From the NCBI RefSeq assembly GCF_001279005.1, contig NZ_LGCN01000017.1, forward strand, positions 124,001 to 188,000: 64,000 nucleotides of DNA, read 5' to 3'. The DNA comes from Streptomyces caelestis (GTDB taxonomy: Bacteria; Actinomycetota; Actinomycetes; Streptomycetales; Streptomycetaceae). This document shows positions 34,108-43,454 of this stretch, one piece after another; the stretch's first letter is position 1; every line of letters starts with the position of its first letter. The notes beneath the pieces are model-generated. The model saw only the letters and a list, made by a program, of their open reading frames with translations, had not been told where the DNA came from and did no database searches. Made by a program: the position numbers and the translations under genes.

Positions 34108-34244
34108 TGCCCGACAGCGAACAGCGCCGGCTGGCCCTGGAGAAGAAGCGCGAGCGTTACGTCTGGTACTACCTCGGCTACTTCCTCTTCGGCATCCACA
34201 TCGTCGCCTTCGTGATGATCTACGCGGTGACGCACGCGAAGTAG
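34107..34244 (+). CDS. Small single-pass membrane protein
   Basis: A 45-residue protein with a charged N-terminus (SEQRRLALEKKRERY) and one hydrophobic helix YYLGYFLFGIHIVAFVMIYA. The ATG overlaps the SDR TGA, so translation is coupled. It resembles tiny Streptomyces membrane proteins of the DUF6126 kind, from memory. It may anchor or modulate the SDR; nothing in the sequence proves this. Confidence 0.75.
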   Translation: MPDSEQRRLALEKKRERYVWYYLGYFLFGIHIVAFVMIYAVTHAK

Positions 34245-34285
34245 CGGCCCCCGCAGGGCTCCGCCCTCCTCGCCGCCTCCTCGCG

Positions 34286-35479
34286 TCAGCCCTTCACGCA
34301 GACGACCTGCTTCAGCTTCGCGACGACCTCCACGAGGTCCCGCTGCTGGTCGATGACCTGCTCGATCGGCTTGTACGCGCCCGGGATCTCGTCCACGACG
34401 CCGGAGTCCTTGCGGCACTCCACGCCCCGTGTCTGCTCCTCCAGGTCCTTCGTCGAGAAGCGCCGCTTCGCCGCGTTGCGGCTCATCCGCCGACCGGCGC
34501 CGTGCGACGCCGAGTTGAAGGAATCGGCGTTGCCGAGGCCCTTGACGATGTACGAACCCGTGCCCATGGAGCCCGGGATGATCCCGTACTCGCCGGACCC
34601 CGCGCGGATGGCGCCCTTCCGGGTCACCAGCAGGTCCATGCCGTCGTAGCGCTCCTCGGCCACGTAGTTGTGGTGCGCGCTGATCTCCGGCTCGAAGGCG
34701 GGCCGGGCCTTCTTGAACTCCTTGCGGACCACGTCCTTCAGGAGCGCCATCATGATCGAGCGGTTGTACTTCGCGTACTCCTGCGCCCAGAACAGGTCGT
34801 TGCGGTACGCCGCCATCTGCGGGGTGTCCGCGACGAAGACGGCGAGGTCGCGGTCGACCAGGCCCTGGTTGTGCGGGAGCTTCTGAGCGATGCCGATGTG
34901 GTGCTCGGCCAGTTCCTTGCCGATGTTGCGGGAACCGGAGTGCAGCATCAGCCAGACGGAACCGGCCGTATCCGTGCATATTTCGACGAAATGATTGCCG
35001 GATCCGAGCGTTCCCATCTGCTTCGTGGCACGTTCCTGACGGAACTTGACCGCATCCGCCACCCCGCCGAACCGTCCCCAGAAGTCGTCCCAGCCGCCGG
35101 TCGCGAAGGCGTGGAAGCGGGACGGGTCGACCGGGGCGTCGTGCATGCCCCGCCCGACCGGGATCGCCTGCTCGATCCTCGACCGCAGCCGCGACAGATC
35201 GCCGGGCAGGTCGTTCGCCGTCAGGGACGTCCGCACCGCCGACATGCCGCAGCCGATGTCGACGCCCACCGCCGCCGGGCACACCGCGCCCCGCATCGCG
35301 ATCACCGACCCGACCGTCGCGCCCTTGCCGTAGTGCACGTCCGGCATCACGGCCAGGCCCTTGATCCACGGCAGGGTGGCGACGTTCCGCAGCTGCTGGA
35401 GGGCGCCCTCCTCCACCGTCGCCGGATCCGTCCACATCCGGATCGGCACCTGCGCGCCCGGCAGTTTCACGTACGACAT
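34286..35479 (-). CDS. rtcB: RtcB RNA ligase
   Basis: A 397-residue protein with RtcB motifs. These are DVHYGKGATVGSVI, the metal-binding GVDIGCGMSAVRT, GSGNHFVEI, LMLHSGSRNIG, SAHHNYV, and SHGAGRRMSR containing the His that is guanylylated. It joins 2',3'-cyclic phosphate (or 3'-phosphate) and 5'-OH RNA ends using GTP and Mn, in RNA repair. ATG 35479 (MSYVKLPGA) has GAGGACG upstream. No archease gene or RtcR regulator is nearby, as in other actinobacteria. Confidence 0.95.
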   Translation of the reverse strand: MSYVKLPGAQVPIRMWTDPATVEEGALQQLRNVATLPWIKGLAVMPDVHYGKGATVGSVIAMRGAVCPAAVGVDIGCGMSAVRTSLTANDLPGDLSRLRSRIEQAIPVGRGMHDAPVDPSRFHAFATGGWDDFWGRFGGVADAVKFRQERATKQMGTLGSGNHFVEICTDTAGSVWLMLHSGSRNIGKELAEHHIGIAQKLPHNQGLVDRDLAVFVADTPQMAAYRNDLFWAQEYAKYNRSIMMALLKDVVRKEFKKARPAFEPEISAHHNYVAEERYDGMDLLVTRKGAIRAGSGEYGIIPGSMGTGSYIVKGLGNADSFNSASHGAGRRMSRNAAKRRFSTKDLEEQTRGVECRKDSGVVDEIPGAYKPIEQVIDQQRDLVEVVAKLKQVVCVKG

Positions 35480-35694
35480 AACGTCCTCGTCCCCCAGAAA
35501 ACCAACAGAAGTCCCGAATCGCAAAACCGGCGCCAAGGTCGGTGAAAAGGGATGACGGACCGGCGTCCACGGCAGTGCGTGCGATACACATTGTCTGCCG
35601 GGGACGCCCCCGTGCGGCAAGCGATTAACCAGCGGGGACACTGGGGAGACCCGGCGGGCGGCAGCCCGCACCCGCCGTCGAGAGGAGCCCGACC

Positions 35695-36498
35695 GTGCAG
35701 CGGAAGGCGTACGTACCCGGCGTCGCCGCGCTCCTGGCGGCCGTCCTGGCCGGCTGCACCGGCAGCCCGGACGACGGTGGCCAGGCGGACAACTCCAACC
35801 CGGGAAGCGCCGGTACGGCCACCCAGGCCGCCCAGCCCGGCAAGTACGCCACGCTCCCCGAGCCCTGCGGCGTGGTCGAGGACGCGACGCTCGACCAACT
35901 CCTGCCCGGCATCGGGGAGATGACCGACGAGGCGCAGCGCGAGAAGGCGTACGCGGGCGAGGCCACCCTCACGTACGACACCGACCGCAAGGTGGGCTGC
36001 CGTTGGAAGGTGGAGTCGGCGGCGGCGACCGACCACCTGCTGGTCGACTTCGAACGGGTCGTCTCCTACGACAACGCCGTCAGCGACGACGCCCAGGCCG
36101 GGGAGCTCTTCGCGACCAAGCAGGAGGCGGCGCGGCTCCCGGAGCCGACGGTGACGACCACGGAGACCGGCACCCCGTCCACGGACCCTTCCACGGAGCC
36201 GAGTTCGTCCCCCTCGTCCGGGTCGCCCGCCGCCTCGCCGTCCGCCGCCCCCTCCGACCTCCGGCCCCGCCTCCTGGAGGACCTGGGCGACGAGGCGTTC
36301 CTCGACGACGAGCTGAGCGACTCCGGTTCGATCGCCGAGCAGCGCACGGTGACTGTGGCGTTCCGCACGTCCAACGTGATCGTGACCGTCGAGTACGCGG
36401 AGCAGCCGATGACCGTCGGCACCGTCCCGGACAGCAAGGAACTGCAGGACAGGGCACGGAAACTCGCCTCCGAGCTGGCCGATTCACTGGGCGGCTGA
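35695..36498 (+). CDS. DUF3558-type lipoprotein 1
   Basis: A 267-residue secreted lipoprotein. The N-terminal signal ends in the lipobox LAGC (Cys about 20). A Ser/Pro-rich linker and a DUF3558-like domain follow, with LPEPCGVVEDATLDQLLPG and the conserved cysteine in GCRWKV. A second low-complexity stretch of Thr/Ser/Pro lies inside the domain at about 160-185. GTG start with GAGGAG upstream. Function unknown; such proteins sit on the outer face of the membrane. The next gene encodes a paralogue. Confidence 0.85.
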   Translation: MQRKAYVPGVAALLAAVLAGCTGSPDDGGQADNSNPGSAGTATQAAQPGKYATLPEPCGVVEDATLDQLLPGIGEMTDEAQREKAYAGEATLTYDTDRKVGCRWKVESAAATDHLLVDFERVVSYDNAVSDDAQAGELFATKQEAARLPEPTVTTTETGTPSTDPSTEPSSSPSSGSPAASPSAAPSDLRPRLLEDLGDEAFLDDELSDSGSIAEQRTVTVAFRTSNVIVTVEYAEQPMTVGTVPDSKELQDRARKLASELADSLGG

Positions 36499-36617
36499 GC
36501 CCGGTTCACGGTCCTTCCGCCCCTGCGCGCGAAGCAGGCGGAGGAGGACCGCACGGGTGACTCACCGCGTACCGTGACCCCTCGGACCCCGTCCCGACCG
36601 CAGGGAACACGAGCGTC

Positions 36618-37466
36618 ATGAGTGAAGGAACCATGCAGCGACGAGCACAGCGAGAGCAGCCCGAGCGAGCGAAGCGCCTTACCCGCGTTCTTGTCTGCGC
36701 GACAGCCGTCCCCGTGCTGCTGGCCGCCGCCGGCTGCTCCTCGGACTCCGGCTCCGGCGAGGGCGGGGGCGGGGGCAAGGGCGCCTCCGCCCCCGCCTCC
36801 GCCTCGCCGTCCGCGAGCCCGTCCCCGACGGTGCGGGCGGCGGCGTACCAGAAGCTTCCGGAGCCGTGCACGGTGCTGTCCGAGAAGACCCTGGACGACC
36901 TGGCGCCGAAGGCGAAGACGGGCAAGGAGGGCTCCTCGGACGACGTCTCCACTCGGGGCAGCTGTTCCTGGAGCAGTCTGGACAACAACGGTGTGAAGGG
37001 TTCGCAGTTCCGCTGGCTGAACGTGTCGCTGCTGCGCTTCGACTCGAACGCCACCCGCGGTCCGGGCGACAAGCTCGCCCAGGACTACTACGACAAGCAG
37101 GTGCGGGACGCCCAGTCGGCCGAGGGCGCGAAGAACACCGCGTCGGAGCCGGTCACCGGGACCGGTGACGAGGCGACCGCGGTGCGCTACGACCTGAAGA
37201 AGGAGGAAGGCGCCTTCAAGCAGCAGACGGTCGTGGCGCGCGTCGAGAACGTGGTCGTCACCGTCGACTACAACGGCGCGGGTCTCGCCGGTGACAAGAC
37301 GCCGGACGCCGACGACCTGATGAAGGACGCGCAGAAGGCGGCGAAGGAGGCGGTGGCCTCGGTGACGGAGGCGAACGGCACGGGCGCCGGATCGTCCCCG
37401 TCGGCCTCGAAGTCCCCTTCCGCGTCCGCCTCGGAGTCCGCCTCGAAGGCGTCGAGCAAGGGCTGA
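36618..37466 (+). CDS. DUF3558-type lipoprotein 2
   Basis: A 282-residue lipoprotein with signal peptide and lipobox AAGC (about residue 40). A Gly/Lys/Ser/Pro linker follows, then LPEPCTVLSEKTLDDLAPK and GSCSWSSL, the paired cysteines of the domain. The C-terminus is a Ser/Ala tail. It is a paralogue of the previous gene in the same orientation, 119 nt apart. The real start may be ATG 36633, which gives a more usual signal peptide. Function unknown. Confidence 0.85.
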   Translation: MSEGTMQRRAQREQPERAKRLTRVLVCATAVPVLLAAAGCSSDSGSGEGGGGGKGASAPASASPSASPSPTVRAAAYQKLPEPCTVLSEKTLDDLAPKAKTGKEGSSDDVSTRGSCSWSSLDNNGVKGSQFRWLNVSLLRFDSNATRGPGDKLAQDYYDKQVRDAQSAEGAKNTASEPVTGTGDEATAVRYDLKKEEGAFKQQTVVARVENVVVTVDYNGAGLAGDKTPDADDLMKDAQKAAKEAVASVTEANGTGAGSSPSASKSPSASASESASKASSKG

Positions 37467-37518
37467 CGCGACCCTGAACCGGAACCGGCCGCCCGTCCTC
37501 CGCACACATGTGCCACTC

Positions 37519-37532
37519 TGTTGCGCGCAACA
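37519..37532. promoter_or_regulatory. Perfect palindrome before the DUF2637 gene
   Basis: TGTTGCGCGCAACA is a perfect 14-bp palindrome 24 nt before the GTG start and is immediately followed by CAACACGCA. It is suited to binding a dimeric (for example GntR- or TetR-type) regulator at the promoter of the DUF2637 gene. No regulator gene for it is adjacent. Confidence 0.5.
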
Positions 37533-37556
37533 ACACGCACTGGGAGGGGAGTACGG

Positions 37557-38891
37557 GTGGCCGCGCCACTGCAGCTGACACGGATGCACCGGGTTCTCAT
37601 CGGCGTGGTCGTCTTCGGTGCCGTGATCATCGCCGGAATCGGCTTCGCGGGTTCGTACGCGGCCGTCCGTGAGCTCGCCCTGCAGAAGGGGTTCGGGAAC
37701 TTCAGCTACGTCTTCCCGATCGGCATCGACGCCGGCATCTGCGTCCTGCTGGCCCTGGACCTGCTGCTGACCTGGATCCGCATCCCGTTCCCGCTGCTGC
37801 GGCAGACGGCGTGGCTGCTGACGGCGGCGACGATCGCGTTCAACGGCGCGGCGGCGTGGCCCGATCCGCTGGGCGTGGGCATGCACGGCGTGATCCCGAT
37901 CCTGTTCGTGGTCTCGGTGGAGGCCGCCCGGCACGCGGTCGGCCGGATCGCCGACATCACCGCCGACAAGCACATGGAGGGCGTCCGGCTCACCCGCTGG
38001 ATGCTGTCGCCGGTGCCGACGTTCCTGCTGTGGCGCCGGATGAAGCTGTGGGAGCTGCGCTCCTACGAGCAGGTGATCAAGCTGGAGCAGGAGCGCCTGG
38101 TCTACCAGGCCCGCCTGCGCTCCCGCTTCGGCCGCGCCTGGCGCCGCAAGGCCCCGGTCGAGTCCCTGATGCCGCTGCGCCTCGCCAAGTACGGCGTCCC
38201 CCTGGCCGACACGGCCCCGGCGGGCCTGGCGGCGGCGGGCATAGAGCCGGCGCTGATACCCCCGGCGCCCGAGACGGCCGAGGTCAGCCGCGCCGACGCG
38301 GTCGCGGGCAGTCGTGCCGACGCCGTCGCGGGCAGTCGTGCCGCCGGGGCGGCGCCGGTGGGCGCGGCGCCGCACGGCGAGCAGCGCCTGGAACTCGAGG
38401 GCAACCCCGATCCCGAGCCGCCGAAGGACACCGCGGAGGACACCGCCGGCAATCCCTGGCTGCACGCCCGCGACCCGCAGACCGTCGAGTACCAGGGCGG
38501 CTACGACCCCACCTACGACCCCGACGAGGAGTACGCCCGCTGGTACGCGGAGCAGCAGCAGGCCGAGCAGTACCAGGACCAGTACCAGGAGGAGCCGCCC
38601 CTCCAGGAGCCCTCTCCGGAGGAGACCGGGAGCTTCCCCATCCCGGTGGTCCCCGGTCGCACCCGCGAGCTGGGCGAAGGCGGCGGCACCCCCGCCTCCG
38701 TCCCGGACGAGGAGGCGTACTACCAGGTGTTCCGCCAGTCGATAGACGGCAGCTACCCCACCCCCCGCGTCCTCGGTGACAACATCCAGACGACCTACGG
38801 CACGACGCTGAACCCGAGCGAGCTGAAGGCCCTCGCCGAACGCTTCCAGGCGCGCCACACGGCGGAACTGGAAGAGGACCACATCGCCTAG
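37557..38891 (+). CDS. DUF2637 membrane protein
   Basis: A 444-residue protein. The first about 130 residues hold four hydrophobic segments (VLIGVVVFGAVIIAGIGFAG, FPIGIDAGICVLLALDLLL, TAWLLTAATIAFNG, GVIPILFVVSVEAARHA), the DUF2637 layout known from Streptomyces chromosomes and conjugative plasmids. A long charged, Pro/Glu/Tyr-rich cytosolic region follows. It contains a nine-residue repeat (SRADAVAG twice) and ends with an ordered segment (VFRQSIDGSYPTPRVLGDNI, about 60 residues) that looks like a small helical DNA- or protein-binding domain. GTG 37557 has GGGAGGGGAG upstream. Function unknown, possibly linked to DNA transfer or septation. Confidence 0.85.
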   Translation: MAAPLQLTRMHRVLIGVVVFGAVIIAGIGFAGSYAAVRELALQKGFGNFSYVFPIGIDAGICVLLALDLLLTWIRIPFPLLRQTAWLLTAATIAFNGAAAWPDPLGVGMHGVIPILFVVSVEAARHAVGRIADITADKHMEGVRLTRWMLSPVPTFLLWRRMKLWELRSYEQVIKLEQERLVYQARLRSRFGRAWRRKAPVESLMPLRLAKYGVPLADTAPAGLAAAGIEPALIPPAPETAEVSRADAVAGSRADAVAGSRAAGAAPVGAAPHGEQRLELEGNPDPEPPKDTAEDTAGNPWLHARDPQTVEYQGGYDPTYDPDEEYARWYAEQQQAEQYQDQYQEEPPLQEPSPEETGSFPIPVVPGRTRELGEGGGTPASVPDEEAYYQVFRQSIDGSYPTPRVLGDNIQTTYGTTLNPSELKALAERFQARHTAELEEDHIA

Positions 38892-38920
38892 TCGGCCGGT
38901 CGGTGCGCACGCGCACACGG

Positions 38921-38960
38921 CGACAGGGGGCGCCCGGCCGGCACCGGGCGCCCCCTGTCG
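38921..38960. terminator. Bidirectional terminator between DUF2637 gene and lysS
   Basis: A perfect 17-bp stem CGACAGGGGGCGCCCGG / CCGGGCGCCCCCTGTCG with a 6-nt loop separates the convergent genes. Confidence 0.8.
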
Positions 38961-38972
38961 TCGTACCGCCGT

Positions 38973-40715
38973 CTACTCCCCGAGCAGCGACCGCACCCGT
39001 TCCTGGCCCACGGCCAGCAGCAGCGTGGGCAGGCGCGGCCCCGTGTCCCGCCCGACCAGCAGGTGGTACAGCAGCGCGAAGAACGACCGCTGGGCGGTCT
39101 TGATCTCCGCCGGCAGTTCCTTGGGCGTGGCGTCGGCGGAGAAGCCCGCCTGGACCTTGGGCACGCCGTAGACGAGGTGGGTGAGCCCGTCCAGCGACCA
39201 GTTGCCGGCGAGTCCGTCGAGCAGCAGCCGCAGCGACTGCCGACCCCGCTCGTCGAGCGACTTCAGCAGCTCGGCGTCGGGTTCGGCGCGGACGATGGTG
39301 CGCTGGTCGGCGGGGACGTGGGTGTTGATCCACGCCTCGGCCTTGTCGTAGCGCGGCCGGGCCTCGTCCAGGGAGCCCAGCGGGTCCGACGGGTCCAGCT
39401 CGCTGAGGATCCGCAGCGCCTGGTCCTCGTGGCCGGCGGTGATGTCGGCCACCGAGGCGAGCGTGCGGTACGGCAGCGGCCTGGACGTCCTCGGCAGCTC
39501 ACCGCTCGCCGTGCGCACCGCGCGGGAGTGCGCGGCGGCGTCGGCGGGCAGGACGGAACCGTCGGCGACCTTGGCGTCGAGGCGGTCCCACTCGTCGTAG
39601 AGGCGCTGGATCTCCTGGTCGAAGGCGATCTTGAAGGACTGGTTCGGCCTGCGCCGGGCGTACAGCCAGCGCAGCAGCTGCGGCTCCATGATCTGCAGCG
39701 CGTCGGCCGGGGTCGGCACGCCGCCCTTCGACGAGGACATCTTCGCCATGCCGCTGATGCCGACGAACGCGTACATCGGCCCGATCGGCTGCTCGCCGCC
39801 GAAGATCCCGACGATCTGCCCGCCGACCTGGAACGACGACCCGGGGGACGAGTGGTCGACACCGCTCGGCTCGAAGATCACGCCTTCGTACGCCCACCGC
39901 ATGGGCCAGTCGACCTTCCAGACCAGCTTGCCGCGGTTGAACTCGTTCAGCCGGACGGTCTCCGAGAAGCCGCACGCCGTGCAGGCGTAGGTCAGCTCGG
40001 TGGAGTCGTCGTCGTACGCGGTGACCGTCGTCAGGTCCTTCTCGCAGTTGCCGCAGTACGGCTTGTACGGGAAATACCCGGCGGCCCCCGAGCTGCCGTC
40101 GTCCTCGGCGGCGGCGCCGGAGCCCTCGGCGGCCTCCAGCTCGGCCTCGTCGACCGGCTTCTGCTGCTGCTTCTTCGCCGGGGCCTTCTTGGTGCGGTAC
40201 TGCGCGAGGATCGCGTCGATGTCGGCGCGGTGCCTCATCGCGTGCAGGATCTGCTCGCGGTAGACGCCGGAGGTGTACTGCTCGGTCTGGCTGATCCCGT
40301 CGAACTCCACGCCCAGCTCGGCCAGCGACTCGACCATGGCGGCCTTGAAGTGCTCGGCCCAGTTCGGGTGCGCGGAGCCCTTGGGCGCCGGGACGGAGGT
40401 CAGCGGCTTGCCGATGTGCTCGGACCACGACTCGTCGACGCCGGGGATCCCGGCCGGGACCTTGCGGTACCGGTCGTAGTCGTCCCAGGAGATCAGGTGG
40501 CGGACCCGGTGGCCGCGGCGGCGGATCTCGTCGGCGACAAGGTGGGGGGTCATGACCTCGCGGAGGTTCCCGAGGTGGATCGGGCCGGAGGGGGAGAGAC
40601 CGGACGCGACGACCACAGGTTTGCCCGGGGCCCGACGCTCCGACTCCTCGATGACGTCGTCCGCGAAACGGGAGACCCAGTCGGTGGTCTCGGTGCTCTG
40701 AGCCACGATCGGCAC
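38973..40715 (-). CDS. lysS: Lysyl-tRNA synthetase, class I
   Basis: A 580-residue class I LysRS. The HIGH-type motif is GPIHLGN and the KMSKS-type motif KMSSSKG, both impossible in the class II enzyme. A zinc-binding insertion has CGNCEKD and CTACGF. It charges tRNA-Lys. A low-complexity segment (KKAPAKKQQQKP) interrupts the catalytic domain. GTG 40715 has GAAGGA upstream; a GTG at 40706 is an alternative. It is divergent from argS. Streptomycetes commonly carry this class I enzyme together with class II paralogues elsewhere. Confidence 0.95.
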   Translation of the reverse strand: MPIVAQSTETTDWVSRFADDVIEESERRAPGKPVVVASGLSPSGPIHLGNLREVMTPHLVADEIRRRGHRVRHLISWDDYDRYRKVPAGIPGVDESWSEHIGKPLTSVPAPKGSAHPNWAEHFKAAMVESLAELGVEFDGISQTEQYTSGVYREQILHAMRHRADIDAILAQYRTKKAPAKKQQQKPVDEAELEAAEGSGAAAEDDGSSGAAGYFPYKPYCGNCEKDLTTVTAYDDDSTELTYACTACGFSETVRLNEFNRGKLVWKVDWPMRWAYEGVIFEPSGVDHSSPGSSFQVGGQIVGIFGGEQPIGPMYAFVGISGMAKMSSSKGGVPTPADALQIMEPQLLRWLYARRRPNQSFKIAFDQEIQRLYDEWDRLDAKVADGSVLPADAAAHSRAVRTASGELPRTSRPLPYRTLASVADITAGHEDQALRILSELDPSDPLGSLDEARPRYDKAEAWINTHVPADQRTIVRAEPDAELLKSLDERGRQSLRLLLDGLAGNWSLDGLTHLVYGVPKVQAGFSADATPKELPAEIKTAQRSFFALLYHLLVGRDTGPRLPTLLLAVGQERVRSLLGE

Positions 40716-40957
40716 GTCCTTCTTTCTGCTCGGGCAGCCGGTACGGTCGCACGGCTGACCACTCCATTCTCCCAGCAACGACGGCAACGACGAAAACGCC
40801 TTCTCACCGGCTCGCCCGGGCGCGGACCGTGCCGGTGCGCGGCTTTGCCGCGCGGGCGCGGCCGGCCCCGCCGGCCCGCGGCGAGAAAACCGCTTCACCC
40901 CCCGTGGGATACTGACCGTGTCTATCCGAACCCACGAGGAGAACGGCACCCACCCCT

Positions 40958-42706
40958 ATGGCCTCGGTCACATCGCTCACCGATCTCGTCAACCGGCAGC
41001 TCACGTCCGCCCTCTCGGCCACCCAGCCGGAGGCGGATCCGCTGCTGCGACGTAGCGACCGGGCGGACTTCCAGGCCAACGGCATCCTCGCGCTGGCCAA
41101 AAAGGCGAAGGCGAACCCGCGGGAGCTGGCGGCCGAGGTCGTCTCGCGCATCACGACCGGTGACCTGATCAAGGACGTCGAGGTCTCCGGCCCCGGCTTC
41201 CTCAACATCACCGTCGCCGACCGGGCGATCACCGAGAACCTCGCCGCGCGGCTCGCGGACGGCGAGCGCCTCGGCGTGCCGCTGAACGAGGACGCGGGCG
41301 TCACGGTCGTCGACTACGCCCAGCCGAACGTGGCGAAGGAGATGCACGTCGGTCACCTGCGGTCCGCGGTCATCGGCGACGCCCTGCGCGCCATGCTCGA
41401 CTTCACCGGCGAGAGGACGATCGGCCGGCACCACATCGGTGACTGGGGCACCCAGTTCGGCATGCTCATCCAGTACCTGTTCGAGCACCCCGGCGAGCTG
41501 GCCCCCGCGGCCGACGTCGACGGCGAGCAGGCCATGAGCAACCTGAACCGCGTGTACAAGGCGTCGCGTGCGCTCTTCGACGCGGACGAGGAGTTCAAGG
41601 AGCGGGCCCGCAAGCGGGTCGTCGCCCTCCAGTCCGGTGACCGGGAGACGCTCGAGCTGTGGCAGCAGTTCGTGGACGAGTCGAAGGTCTACTTCTACTC
41701 CGTCTTCGAGAAGCTCGACATGGAGATCCGCGACGAGGAGATCGTCGGCGAGTCCGCGTACAACGAGGGCATGCCCGAGACCGCCCGTCTCCTGGAGGAG
41801 ATGGGCGTCGCGGAGCGTTCCGAGGGCGCGCTCGTGGTGTTCTTCGACGACATCCGCGGCAAGGACGACCAGCGGGTCCCGCTGATCGTGCAGAAGGCCG
41901 ACGGCGGCTTCGGCTACGCGGCCTCCGACCTGACGGCGATCCGCGACCGCGTCCTGAACCTGCACGCGACCACGCTGCTGTACGTCGTCGACGTGCGCCA
42001 GTCGCTGCACTTCCGGATGGTCTTCGAGACGGCCCGCCGGGCCGGCTGGCTGAACGACGACGTCACCGCGCACAACATGGGCTACGGCACGGTGCTCGGC
42101 GCGGACGGCAAGCCGTTCAAGACGCGTGAGGGCGAGACCGTGCGCCTCGAGGACCTGCTGGACGAGGCGGTGCAGCGGGCCGCGGAGGTCGTCCGGGAGA
42201 AGGCGCGGGACCTCACCGAGGACGAGATCGGGGAGCGGGCCGCGCAGGTCGGCATCGGGGCCGTGAAGTACGCGGACCTGTCGACGTCGCCGAACCGCGA
42301 CTACAAGTTCGACCTGGACCAGATGGTCTCGCTCAACGGCGACACCAGCGTGTACCTCCAGTACGCCTACGCCCGTATCCAGTCCATCCTCCGCAAGGCC
42401 GGCGAGGTCCGTCCGGCCGCTCACCCGGAGCTGGACCTGCACGAGGCGGAGCGCGCGCTGGGCCTGCACCTGGACGCGTTCGGGGACACGGTCTTCGAGG
42501 CGGCCGCGGAGTACGCCCCGCACAAGCTGGCGGCGTACCTGTACCAGTTGGCGTCGCTGTACACCTCGTTCTACGACAAGTGCCCGGTGCTGAAGGCCGA
42601 TTCGACGGAGCAGGTGGAGAACCGCCTCTTCCTCTGCGACCTCACGGCCCGCACGCTCCACCGGGGGATGGCCCTGCTGGGCATCAGGACGCCCGAGCGG
42701 CTCTGA
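40958..42706 (+). CDS. argS: Arginyl-tRNA synthetase
   Basis: A 582-residue class I synthetase. The HIGH motif is HVGH in [17 protein letters not shown]. The KMSKS element is replaced by KPFKTREG, as is usual for ArgRS. The N-terminal Add1-like domain and C-terminal anticodon-binding helices (DALR domain, [15 protein letters not shown]) complete the enzyme, and the length is normal. It is divergent from lysS with about 240 bp between, a conserved Streptomyces arrangement. A very strong terminator follows. Confidence 0.97.
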   Translation: MASVTSLTDLVNRQLTSALSATQPEADPLLRRSDRADFQANGILALAKKAKANPRELAAEVVSRITTGDLIKDVEVSGPGFLNITVADRAITENLAARLADGERLGVPLNEDAGVTVVDYAQPNVAKEMHVGHLRSAVIGDALRAMLDFTGERTIGRHHIGDWGTQFGMLIQYLFEHPGELAPAADVDGEQAMSNLNRVYKASRALFDADEEFKERARKRVVALQSGDRETLELWQQFVDESKVYFYSVFEKLDMEIRDEEIVGESAYNEGMPETARLLEEMGVAERSEGALVVFFDDIRGKDDQRVPLIVQKADGGFGYAASDLTAIRDRVLNLHATTLLYVVDVRQSLHFRMVFETARRAGWLNDDVTAHNMGYGTVLGADGKPFKTREGETVRLEDLLDEAVQRAAEVVREKARDLTEDEIGERAAQVGIGAVKYADLSTSPNRDYKFDLDQMVSLNGDTSVYLQYAYARIQSILRKAGEVRPAAHPELDLHEAERALGLHLDAFGDTVFEAAAEYAPHKLAAYLYQLASLYTSFYDKCPVLKADSTEQVENRLFLCDLTARTLHRGMALLGIRTPERL

Positions 42707-42730
42707 CGCCTCCGCCGGTGAACAACGGCG

Positions 42731-42768
42731 CCGCGGCCCGTCCTCCCCGCGGGGAGGACGGGCCGCGG
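42731..42768. terminator. Strong terminator after argS
   Basis: A perfect 18-bp stem CCGCGGCCCGTCCTCCCC / GGGGAGGACGGGCCGCGG separated by only GC lies between convergent argS and the I36 gene. It is probably bidirectional. Confidence 0.85.
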
Positions 42769-42796
42769 TGGTGTCAGGGGCCGTCGAGGCCGTGGG

Positions 42797-43171
42797 TCAG
42801 CCGCAGTTCACCCACTTGTTGGACTTGATGTAGTGGGACGCGCTGTCGGTCGTCTTGTAGCCACGCGGGACGACCCCGCTGGACCCGCCGTGGTTCTTGG
42901 CCGAGTACCACTTGAAGTCGCAGGTCGCGCCGTGGTTGTACCAGGACTTGAAGCTCTGGAAGACCGAGAACCCGGTCAGGTCCGCGTTCGTGCCGGCGAC
43001 CTTCTGCATCCGGCCGGTGTAGTTCTGACCGGACCAGACGCAGAACCAGCCCGACGGGCAGTCGCTCGCGGCGGACGGCGCCGCCTCGGCGGCGCCCGCG
43101 GTTCCGGCCAGCAGGCCGCCGGTCATCGCGACCCCCGTGGCCAGGACGGCGAGCTTCCGGGTGATGGTCAT
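42797..43171 (-). CDS. Secreted peptidase inhibitor family I36 protein
   Basis: A 124-residue exported protein. The Sec signal peptide (KLAVLATGVAMTGGLLAG, cleavage near AEA) is followed by CPSGWFCVWSGQNYTGRM, the crystallin-like beta-sandwich start of SMPI-type metalloproteinase inhibitors. Four cysteines remain in the mature part. ATG 43171 follows GGGGG. Family members are often secreted small proteins whose inhibitory activity is not always shown. Confidence 0.85.
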   Translation of the reverse strand: MTITRKLAVLATGVAMTGGLLAGTAGAAEAAPSAASDCPSGWFCVWSGQNYTGRMQKVAGTNADLTGFSVFQSFKSWYNHGATCDFKWYSAKNHGGSSGVVPRGYKTTDSASHYIKSNKWVNCG

Positions 43172-43454
43172 GCTGTTCCCCCTTCGGAATGCGGGTTGCG
43201 CCGGCCCCGCGGACCGGCTCGGCACCCAGCATGCGAGACACCGGGCGGCGACCTCCACCGATCCCGGGGAAGTGACGTCACCGCGGGACGTCCCAGCCGC
43301 TGACCTGCGGTTTCCCACCCCCTTGGGGACGGTCCGGCGGGACGGGGGCGGGGTGGCCGGATCGGTGCGGGCCCGGCGCCGTGCTCCCGGCCGGGCTTCT
43401 GAGCCTGTTGCAGAATGCGAACGGGGAAGACCCGCGCACGCGATCGGGGGAATC

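Noticed and set aside
36066..38918. A 950-codon minus-strand open frame opposite the lipoproteins and DUF2637 gene
   Set aside because: It is an antisense shadow caused by GC-rich codons. The plus-strand genes have signal peptides, lipoboxes and known domains.
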